Under the pieces are notes generated by a model. The model was not told where the DNA came from. It did not search any database and saw only the letters and a list, made by a program, of their open reading frames with translations. This document shows positions 5,751 to 11,201 of a DNA stretch of 11,201 nucleotides, one piece after another. The position numbers and the translations under genes were made by a program. The DNA comes from Alphaproteobacteria bacterium (GTDB lineage: Bacteria; Pseudomonadota; Alphaproteobacteria; Sphingomonadales; Sphingomonadaceae): assembly GCA_028293055.1 (NCBI GenBank), contig JAQGLD010000104.1, forward strand, positions 1 to 11,201, written 5' to 3'. Each line of letters opens with the position of its first letter. Positions within the stretch are counted from its first letter, which is position 1.

Positions 5751-6819
5751 CGCGCCCGACGTCTCCCTCGCCGCGGAAGATCCCTACAGCCATAGGGGTC
5801 TGACCTATCCGCTCGGCCGTCGCGGGCCCGGGCATGGCGAGCTGATCTCGCTCGCCCCTGGGGTCGGCTGGGCGCGGATACCGATGCCGGGCTCGCTCAA
5901 ACATATCAATGTCTGGCTGCTCGACGACGGGGATGGAGTCGCGATCGTCGACACTGGCCTCGATCTCGCCGGTTCGCGCGAGGCGTGGGAGGCCCTGTTC
6001 GGCGGGCTGCTGGCCGGCCGCAGAATCACCAGGATAATCGTCACCCATTTCCATCCCGACCATATCGGCCTCGCCGGCTGGCTGACCCGCCGCTTCGGCG
6101 TGAAGCTGTGGATGACTCGCGAGGAATGGCTGTTCGCGCGGATGCTGAGCTCGGATGTCCGCGACGCTCCGCCGGAGGCAGCGCTCGCCCATTGGCGCTC
6201 CGCGGGCTGGGCGGAGGAGTGGATCGAGGCGGCCGCGGCCAAGGGCTGGGGATTGTTCGCCTCGGCGGTGAGTGAGGTCCCCCAAAGCTTCATCCGGATT
6301 CGCGACGGTGATGTCCTTCGGATCGGCGACCGCGACTGGCGGATCGTTACCGGCAACGGTCATTGCCCCGAACATGCCTGCCTGGTCGACGAAGCGGGCG
6401 GCCTGATGATCGCCGGCGACCAGGTGCTGCCGCGGATCACGTCGAATGTCTCCGTCTTCCTGAGCGAGCCGGAGGGCGATCCGCTCGGCGACTGGCTCGC
6501 CTCGATCGCGAAGCTGCGCCGGCTCCTGTCTCCGGACCTGCTCGTCCTACCCTCCCACGGAGAGCCGTTCACCGGTCTCCACGAGCGGCTCGACGCGCTC
6601 GAACATGGCCATCGCGACCGGCTGGAGGCCCTGCACCTCTATTTGGCGGAGCCGCGGCGCGCGATCGACTGCTTCCGGATCCTGTTCGGACGCAAGATCG
6701 ACGGCAGCGTGATCGGGCTCGCCACGGGCGAGGCGATCGCCCACCTGCGCAGGCTCGAGGTCGAGGGCAAGGCGGTGCGCGAGGATCGCGACGGCGTCCG
6801 CTGGTACAGCGCCGTCTGA
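5728..6819 (+). CDS. MBL-fold metallo-hydrolase with C-terminal winged helix
   Basis: The 363-residue protein is a metallo-beta-lactamase-fold hydrolase with an intact dinuclear metal site: HFHPDH (H107, H109, D111, H112), H212 in GHCPEH, D231 in AGDQVLPR and H277 in LPSHGEP. The C-terminal portion (about 285-363), ending in GEAIAHLRRLEVEGKAVREDRDGVRWY, fits the winged-helix domain associated with this subfamily (glyoxalase II/LACTB2-like). It probably hydrolyses a thioester or related ester; the substrate is unknown. The start is uncertain. There is no ATG or GTG between 5608 and the first conserved strand, and TTG at 5728 fits family length but overlaps trcR by 23 nt with no clear Shine-Dalgarno. 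The ATG at 5605/5608 would add about 40 residues that look like out-of-frame trcR. It is followed after 19 nt by the acyl-CoA ligase, so the two are probably co-transcribed. Confidence 0.9.
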   Translation: MSTPSSADAPDVSLAAEDPYSHRGLTYPLGRRGPGHGELISLAPGVGWARIPMPGSLKHINVWLLDDGDGVAIVDTGLDLAGSREAWEALFGGLLAGRRITRIIVTHFHPDHIGLAGWLTRRFGVKLWMTREEWLFARMLSSDVRDAPPEAALAHWRSAGWAEEWIEAAAAKGWGLFASAVSEVPQSFIRIRDGDVLRIGDRDWRIVTGNGHCPEHACLVDEAGGLMIAGDQVLPRITSNVSVFLSEPEGDPLGDWLASIAKLRRLLSPDLLVLPSHGEPFTGLHERLDALEHGHRDRLEALHLYLAEPRRAIDCFRILFGRKIDGSVIGLATGEAIAHLRRLEVEGKAVREDRDGVRWYSAV

Positions 6820-6838
6820 TCGGTTACCGCTCTGCCGG

Positions 6839-8518
6839 ATGACCGACCCGGTGCAAATCTGGCGGACCGCCTACCGGCATGCGGGGGCATGGCAGCGGGA
6901 TTTTGCGCCGCTCTCGCTTTCGGACATGTTCGCGGAGAGCGTGGCGCGGGCGCCGAGCGCGCCGCTGATCGAGTTTCTTGGCCGCTCCTATCCCTATTCC
7001 GAAGTCGCCGACGGCGCGCGCCGGGTCGCCGCCGGCCTTCAGCGGCTCGGAATCGCCAAGGGGGATCGGGTCGGCCTCTTCCTCCCCAACGTGCCCCACT
7101 ATGTCGCGGCTTATTACGGCGCGCTTGCGCTCGGCGCGGTGGTGGTCAATTTCTCGCCGCTCTACACGCCGGCGGAGCTCGAGCAGCAGGTCGAGGATAG
7201 CGGGACCAGGCTGCTCTTCACACTTTCGGCCAAGGCGCTGCTTCCGACCGCGCTCGAAGTGCTCGGCGGCAGCTCGCTCGAGCGGCTGGTGGTCGGCTCG
7301 GTCGCCGGGGCGCTGCCGGCCGGCAAGGGGCTGCTCTACCGGCTGTTCAAGCGCGGCGAGATCGCGGAGCGTCCCCACGACCCGCAGATCATGGCTTTCT
7401 CCGCCCTGATCCACAATGACGGCGCGTTCGATCCGCCGGCGATCGATCCGATGGAGGATCTGGCGCTGATCCAATATACCGGAGGGACCACCGGCACGCC
7501 CAAGGGAGCGATGCTCACCCACCAGAATCTCTCGGCCAATGCCCGCCAGATCTCGGTGATCGATCCGCGACCCGACCTGCCGGACCGGGTGATGGGCGCG
7601 CTGCCCCTCTTCCACGTGTTCGCCAATGCCTGCGTGCTCAACCGGACCGTCTTTCGCGGCGGTGAGATGGTGCTGGTTCCACGCTTCGACGCGGGCCAGG
7701 TGCTTCGCGAGATCGAGCGGACCCGCGCGACCGCCTTTCCCGGCGTGCCGACCATGTACCAGGCCCTGCTTGCCCATCCAGCGCTCGAAGCCGCCGATCT
7801 TTCGAGCCTGCGGGTCTGCATATCGGGCGGAGCGCCGATGCCGGTCGAGGTCAAGGAACGGTTCGAGGCGCGGACCGGTGCCCGCCTGGTCGAGGGCTAT
7901 GGGCTCACCGAAACCGCAGGCGTGGTGTCGACCAATCCCTATGAGGGTCCCAACAAGATCGGCACGATCGGCCAGCCGATCCCGGGCACGATCGTCACCC
8001 TGGTCGACAAGGACGATCCGTCCCGCCCCGCGCCGCTTGGCGAGCCGGGCGAGATCGTGGTCGAAGGCCCGCAGGTGATGAAGGGCTATTGGCGCCGCCC
8101 CGAAGCCGACGCCAAGGTCTTCCTCGGCCGGCGGCTGCGCACCGGAGATGTCGGGACGATCGACGAGGATGGCTACATCAAGGTCGTTGACCGGCTGAAG
8201 GACATGGTCGTCGTTTCCGGCTTCAAGGTTTTCCCAAGCCAGGTCGAGGCGGTGCTCTACAAACATCCGGCAGTGCGCGAGGCCCTGGTGATCGGAATCC
8301 CCGATTCCTATTCGGGCGAGCGCCCCAAGGCCTTTGTCACCCTCCAGCCCGGCGTCGGCGCAACCGGCGCGGAGCTGGCCGAATGGCTCAACTTCCGTGT
8401 CGGCAAGCATGAAAGGGTTGTGGCGGTCGAGATACGCGACCAGCTGCCCAAGACGTTGATCGGCAAGCTGAGCCGCAAGGAACTGCAGGCCGAGGAAAAA
8501 GCAAAGGCGACGCCTTAG
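6839..8518 (+). CDS. Long-chain fatty acid-CoA ligase (AMP-forming)
   Basis: The 559-residue member of the ANL superfamily activates a carboxylic acid with ATP to an acyl-adenylate and transfers it to CoA. Core motifs are complete: the P-loop YTGGTTGTPKG (213-223), GYGLTET (353-359), the TGD aspartate (435-437), the hinge region KDMVVVSGFKVFP, and the catalytic lysine K543 in PKTLIGKLSRKEL. Length and PHY...GAVVVNFSPLYTP-type features fit the FadD/long-chain group better than acetyl-CoA synthetase. No signal peptide is present; the enzyme is expected in the cytosol or loosely membrane-associated. ATG 6839 lies 19 nt after the MBL hydrolase stop, with no strong Shine-Dalgarno, suggesting an operon with that hydrolase. 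Chain-length preference cannot be read from the sequence. A dicarboxylate or aromatic acid substrate remains possible. Confidence 0.93.
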   Translation: MTDPVQIWRTAYRHAGAWQRDFAPLSLSDMFAESVARAPSAPLIEFLGRSYPYSEVADGARRVAAGLQRLGIAKGDRVGLFLPNVPHYVAAYYGALALGAVVVNFSPLYTPAELEQQVEDSGTRLLFTLSAKALLPTALEVLGGSSLERLVVGSVAGALPAGKGLLYRLFKRGEIAERPHDPQIMAFSALIHNDGAFDPPAIDPMEDLALIQYTGGTTGTPKGAMLTHQNLSANARQISVIDPRPDLPDRVMGALPLFHVFANACVLNRTVFRGGEMVLVPRFDAGQVLREIERTRATAFPGVPTMYQALLAHPALEAADLSSLRVCISGGAPMPVEVKERFEARTGARLVEGYGLTETAGVVSTNPYEGPNKIGTIGQPIPGTIVTLVDKDDPSRPAPLGEPGEIVVEGPQVMKGYWRRPEADAKVFLGRRLRTGDVGTIDEDGYIKVVDRLKDMVVVSGFKVFPSQVEAVLYKHPAVREALVIGIPDSYSGERPKAFVTLQPGVGATGAELAEWLNFRVGKHERVVAVEIRDQLPKTLIGKLSRKELQAEEKAKATP

Positions 8519-8529
8519 GCATCGCCCTC

Positions 8530-8590
8530 GCGCAGGCCAGGATCTCGTCACGCGAAGTCACGGCGCGCGAGCCGAGATGCCGGCCTGCGC
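8530..8590. repeat. Inverted REP-like pair between the ligase and xseB
   Basis: Two 18-bp segments, 8530-8547 and 8573-8590, are inverted copies matching at 16 of 18 positions and separated by 25 nt. The right one is inside cgagatgccggcctgcgccg followed by GGTGACG. That resembles the 4904-4925 hairpin, with the same gcgcaggcc centre on the complement. No T-tract is present. It looks like a decayed BIME-type pair in the gap between two operons. Confidence 0.6.
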
Positions 8591-8604
8591 CGGGTGACGT
8601 AAGC

Positions 8605-8633
8605 TTGACCCTGTTTCGCGGCGGGGCCATTGC
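8605..8633 (+). promoter_or_regulatory. Promoter of xseB, possibly leaderless
   Basis: TTGACC (8605-8610), a 17-nt spacer and CATTGC (8628-8633) are followed after 6 nt by the xseB ATG. Spacing to the start codon is the same as in the DUF1192 promoter, implying a transcript that begins at or near the ATG. The -10 box is a weak match. Confidence 0.4.
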
Positions 8634-8639
8634 CCGCTC

Positions 8640-8888
8640 ATGCCCGACCAGGATGACGCCATCTCCCAGCTCTCCTTCGAGGCCGCGTTGAAGCGGCTCG
8701 AGGAGATCGTTCGCCGGCTCGAGAGCGGCGAGGAATCGCTCGACGAGTCGATCCGGCTCTATGGCGAGGGCGATGCGCTCAAGAAGCAGTGCGAGGCCCG
8801 GCTCGAGGCGGCGCAGGCGCGGATCGAGAAAATCCAGTTCGGCCGCGACGGCCAGCCCAGCGGCACCGCATTGTTCGATCCCGCCTGA
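8640..8888 (+). CDS. xseB: Exodeoxyribonuclease VII small subunit
   Basis: XseB binds several-fold to the XseA catalytic subunit to make exonuclease VII, which degrades single-stranded DNA to oligonucleotides in repair. The 82-residue product has the family signature: [20 protein letters not shown] (12-31), [32 protein letters not shown] (34-65), then a short tail. The two segments are the expected antiparallel helices; family members are usually 70-90 residues. No Shine-Dalgarno precedes the ATG, and a promoter placed directly upstream suggests leaderless translation. The ispA start follows the stop by 8 nt, the common xseB-ispA pair, so they are co-transcribed and probably translationally coupled. 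xseA is not in the window. Confidence 0.95.
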   Translation: MPDQDDAISQLSFEAALKRLEEIVRRLESGEESLDESIRLYGEGDALKKQCEARLEAAQARIEKIQFGRDGQPSGTALFDPA

Positions 8889-8896
8889 GCCGCCGC

Positions 8897-9796
8897 ATGG
8901 CGGATTCCTCCCTCAGCCTCGCGCCTGCGCTCGAGCGGATTCGGGCCGAGATCGACGTCCTGCTCGGCGAGCTGCTTACCGTGCCGCAAGATCCACGCGC
9001 GCAGCTCTACGAAGCGATGCGCCACGCCGCGATCGGCGGCGGCAAGAGGCTGCGGCCTTTGCTCGTCGTCGCCGCCTGCGGCCTCTTCCACACCGCCCGT
9101 GAGCGGGCGCTGCGGGTCGGGGCAGCGGTCGAATGCGTCCACGTCTATTCGCTGATCCACGACGATCTGCCGGCGATGGACGATGACGATCTCCGCCGCG
9201 GCAAGCCGACAGTCCACAAGGCGTATGACGAAGCGACCGCGATCCTCGCCGGCGATTCGCTCCATGCGCTCGCCTTCGAGATTCTCGCCGACGAGAAGAC
9301 CCACGAGGATCCCTTCGTTCGCGCAGAGCTCGTCGGCGAGCTTGCCCGCGCCGCCGGGCCGGCCGGCATGGCGGGGGGACAGATGATGGATCTCGCCGCC
9401 GCCGAGGCCGATCTCGATCTCTCGGCGGTGACTCGCCTGCAGCAGCTCAAGACGGGGGCGCTGATCGGCTTCTGCCTCGAGGCCGGAGCGATCATGGGCC
9501 GGGTCCCGATCGAGGGCCGGACCCGGCTTCGCGGCTATGCCCGCGATGTCGGCCTGGCCTTCCAGATAGCCGACGACCTGCTCGACGAGGAAGGCGAGGA
9601 GGAAAAGATCGGCAAGAAGGTCGGCAAGGACCGGGCGAGGGGCAAGGAGACATTCGTCTCGCTGCTTGGCCGCGAGCGGGCACGGCGCCAGGCCGAACTC
9701 CTGGTCGAGCAGGCCGTCTTCTATCTGCAGAGCTACGGCGCCGAAGCCGACCTGCTTCGGGCGATCGCCCGATTTGCGGTCGAGCGCGATCATTGA
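8897..9796 (+). CDS. ispA: Polyprenyl synthetase, farnesyl diphosphate synthase
   Basis: The enzyme condenses dimethylallyl/geranyl diphosphate with isopentenyl diphosphate to farnesyl diphosphate, the precursor for undecaprenyl phosphate, quinones, carotenoids and hopanoids. In 299 residues it shows GGKRLRP (48-54), the first aspartate-rich motif DDLPAMD (89-95) in its bacterial six-residue-spaced form, RRGKPTVHKAYDEATAILAGD (100-120), GQMMDL (161-166) and the second aspartate-rich motif DDLLD (226-230). The conserved GKKVGKDRARGKETFVSLLG block follows (239-258). These features and the length fit the short-chain FPP synthase class. ATG 8897 has no clear Shine-Dalgarno and lies 8 nt after the xseB stop, suggesting coupling. 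In many proteobacteria dxs follows; here coaD follows after a 105-nt gap holding an inverted REP-like pair. Confidence 0.95.
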   Translation: MADSSLSLAPALERIRAEIDVLLGELLTVPQDPRAQLYEAMRHAAIGGGKRLRPLLVVAACGLFHTARERALRVGAAVECVHVYSLIHDDLPAMDDDDLRRGKPTVHKAYDEATAILAGDSLHALAFEILADEKTHEDPFVRAELVGELARAAGPAGMAGGQMMDLAAAEADLDLSAVTRLQQLKTGALIGFCLEAGAIMGRVPIEGRTRLRGYARDVGLAFQIADDLLDEEGEEEKIGKKVGKDRARGKETFVSLLGRERARRQAELLVEQAVFYLQSYGAEADLLRAIARFAVERDH

Positions 9797-9804
9797 CCCC
9801 GGTC

Positions 9805-9883
9805 GTCATTCCGGCGAAAGCCGAAATCTCCTCGGGCGGAGGCTGGCTTGTGGGCTGGTCGTTGCGGCAGTGGCCGGAATGAC
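9805..9883. repeat. Inverted REP-like pair between ispA and coaD
   Basis: gtcattccggc (9805-9815) recurs as a perfect 11-bp inverted copy at 9873-9883. The left copy continues as its own hairpin (cggcgaaagccg, with a GAAA loop like the GIY-YIG unit's left end). The right copy is more decayed. The pair spans 79 nt of the ispA-coaD gap and has no U-tract. Confidence 0.7.
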
Positions 9884-9901
9884 TGCGGAAGGGACGGGCG
9901 A

Positions 9902-10405
9902 GTGACAAGGACTGGCGTCTATCCGGGCACGTTCGATCCCGTGACCCTCGGCCATATGGACATCATCCGCCGCGGCGCGAAGCTGGTCGATCGCCTCGTC
10001 ATCGGAGTCACCACCAACCCGTCCAAGAATCCGCTCTTCTCGGTCGAGGAGAGGGTAAGGATGGTCAAGCGCGAGATAGAGGGCCTGCCCGGGGATGTCA
10101 GCGTGGTCACCTTCGATTCGCTGCTGATGGATTTCGCGGAGCGCGAGGGCGCCTCGATGATCCTGCGCGGCCTGCGCGCCGTCGCCGATTTCGAATATGA
10201 GTATCAGATGGCCGGGATGAACCAGCAGCTCAACTGCCGTATCGAGACCGTCTTCCTGATGGCCGACGTCTCGCTCCAGCCGATCGCCTCTCGCCTGGTA
10301 AAGGAAATCGCATTCTACGGCGGCGATATATCGAAATTCGTCGGACCGCGGGTCACTGCGGATGTCGCCCGCAGGGTCGATGCGATCGGCCGCAAAGGCT
10401 CTTGA
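9902..10405 (+). CDS. coaD: Pantetheine-phosphate adenylyltransferase
   Basis: CoaD transfers AMP from ATP to 4'-phosphopantetheine, giving dephospho-CoA in the penultimate step of coenzyme A synthesis; it normally works as a cytosolic hexamer. The 167-residue product opens GVYPGTFDPVTLGHMD (5-20) with the TxGH nucleotidyltransferase motif (15-18). It continues with NPSKNPLFSVEER (39-51), LRGLRAVADFEYEYQMAGMN (88-107), ETVFLM and IASRLVKEIAFYGGDISKFV (128-147). The start is the GTG at 9902, set by the family N-terminus; a purine-rich GGAAGGGA lies upstream. The open frame extends further upstream into the REP-like pair but without family similarity. It precedes the prolyl isomerase gene by 54 nt on the same strand. 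Confidence 0.96.
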   Translation: MTRTGVYPGTFDPVTLGHMDIIRRGAKLVDRLVIGVTTNPSKNPLFSVEERVRMVKREIEGLPGDVSVVTFDSLLMDFAEREGASMILRGLRAVADFEYEYQMAGMNQQLNCRIETVFLMADVSLQPIASRLVKEIAFYGGDISKFVGPRVTADVARRVDAIGRKGS

Positions 10406-10459
10406 TCCGGCGCCTGCCGCCCCGCACTATCCCAGTCTCATCTTCAGGAATTTCAGATC

Positions 10460-11125
10460 ATGCGTTTCAAGGCCATCGCCGCCCTGTTCACGGGGATTTT
10501 GTTCGCGGGCTCGCTCGCGGCGCAATCCTTCCAGTCGCCTCCGCCGCCGCCGCCGCTCACCCCGGAGAATACGTGGCTTCTCGACCTTTCGACCGGAGGC
10601 CGGGTCACGATCCAGCTCCGCCCCGACATCGCACCCAAGAGCGTCGAGCGGATCAAGGCGCTGACCGCGCGCGGCTTCTATAACGGCCTCACCTTCCATC
10701 GCGTGATCGACGGGTTCATGGCGCAGGGCGGCGATCCCAAGGGCGACGGTACCGGCGGCTCAGACCTCCCCAATGTACCGGCAGAGTTCAGCGGAGTTCC
10801 GCATATGCGCGGCACCGTCTCGATGGCCCGCGCGGACGACGTGAATTCGGCCAACAGCCAATTCTTCATCATGCTGCTGCCCAAGCTATCGCTCGATACC
10901 CATTATACCGCTTTCGGCCGGGTGATCAGCGGCATGAACTATGTCGACGCGATCGAGAAAGGCGAGCCGCCGGCGAACCCCTCGCGAATCGTCCATGCCT
11001 CGCTCGGCTCCGACAATTTCCCGCTTCCACCGCCCGGCGCGCTCGCTCCCACCCCGCCCGCAACCAGGCCGGCGCCGCCGGCGCGGCCGATGCTGCCGCC
11101 GGGCACCACGACTCCGCCGAAATAA
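10460..11125 (+). CDS. Exported cyclophilin-type peptidyl-prolyl cis-trans isomerase
   Basis: The 221-residue protein is a cyclophilin that catalyses prolyl cis-trans isomerisation, probably in the periplasm. Residues 1-22 form a signal peptide (MRFKAI, hydrophobic AALFTGILFAGSLA, likely cleavage after LAA). A short proline run (27-32) follows. The catalytic domain carries FHRVIDGFMAQGGD (79-92) with catalytic R81 and Q89, RGTVSMARADDVNSANSQFFI (117-137), and H149 then FGRV (152-155). The C-terminus (about 187-221) is a proline-rich low-complexity tail that is dispensable for the fold. ATG 10460 has AGGAA 9 nt upstream. In sphingomonads this gene is often followed by a second isomerase; here queA follows directly after 58 nt. 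It resembles PpiA-type enzymes, but the symbol is not certain. Confidence 0.93.
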   Translation: MRFKAIAALFTGILFAGSLAAQSFQSPPPPPPLTPENTWLLDLSTGGRVTIQLRPDIAPKSVERIKALTARGFYNGLTFHRVIDGFMAQGGDPKGDGTGGSDLPNVPAEFSGVPHMRGTVSMARADDVNSANSQFFIMLLPKLSLDTHYTAFGRVISGMNYVDAIEKGEPPANPSRIVHASLGSDNFPLPPPGALAPTPPATRPAPPARPMLPPGTTTPPK

Positions 11126-11183
11126 ACATCGACCGATACCGAGCGGATTTGACGAACCGCAACGACCGGTCGAAGGGCCGTCC

Positions 11184-11201
11184 ATGCGCGTCGACCTGTT
11201 C
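11184..11201 (+). CDS. queA: tRNA preQ1(34) S-adenosylmethionine ribosyltransferase-isomerase, N-terminal fragment
   Basis: Six codons (MRVDLF) remain before the window ends. MRVDLFDFDLP is the typical QueA opening in sphingomonads, and queA commonly follows the prolyl isomerase genes there. A GAAGG lies upstream of the ATG (11172-11176). QueA transfers the ribosyl group of SAM to preQ1 in tRNA during queuosine synthesis. The call is mostly from context. Confidence 0.65.

Noticed and set aside
6824..8551. A 575-codon open frame on the minus strand opposite the acyl-CoA ligase
   Set aside because: Antisense shadow of a complete ANL enzyme. It is rich in D/R/H/G with no recognisable domain.
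8759..9793. A 344-codon open frame on the minus strand opposite xseB/ispA
   Set aside because: Antisense to two genes with full family motifs; no coherent product.
11163..11172. A perfect 10-bp palindrome cgaccggtcg before queA
   Set aside because: Short GC palindromes are frequent by chance at this composition, and there is no second copy or promoter context.

Overview
The window looks like a core-chromosome segment of an alphaproteobacterium, most likely a sphingomonad. It has high GC with strongly G/C-biased third positions. It carries trcR (DUF1013), an alphaproteobacterial cell-cycle regulator, and a DUF1192 gene divergent from a quinone oxidoreductase. It also has the order xseB-ispA-coaD-peptidyl-prolyl isomerase-queA. 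No tools were run; identities rest on motif recognition and remembered family patterns.

Minus strand, left part (1-2786): the first ten codons of a glutathione S-transferase (GST) run off the left edge. They are preceded by a strong terminator for clpA, the full clpA gene (Clp protease unfoldase), and upstream of it a 65-residue DUF1192 gene. DUF1192 is divergent from the plus-strand genes and appears to be transcribed leaderless from a consensus -35 box.

Plus strand, 2869-4894: an NAD(P)H-quinone oxidoreductase, a 367-bp mobile-looking unit (a GIY-YIG nuclease gene tightly enclosed by 34-bp inverted repeats, each itself a hairpin), and a complete GST. The GIY-YIG unit is the most unusual object here. 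Related but decayed REP-like hairpins sit in three further gaps: 4904-4925, 8530-8590 and 9805-9883.

Plus strand, 5058-8518: trcR (GTG start, own candidate promoter and leader hairpin), a metallo-beta-lactamase-fold hydrolase overlapping its end, and a long-chain acyl-CoA ligase. The last two probably form an operon.

Plus strand, 8640-11201: xseB (exonuclease VII small subunit), ispA (farnesyl diphosphate synthase), coaD (coenzyme A synthesis), an exported cyclophilin-type prolyl isomerase, and the first six codons of queA (queuosine synthesis), cut by the right edge. This is a housekeeping block for DNA repair, isoprenoids, CoA, protein folding and tRNA modification.

There is no gene-free stretch longer than about 165 bases. 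I saw no tRNA, rRNA, CRISPR array, insertion sequence of a known family, or phage gene.
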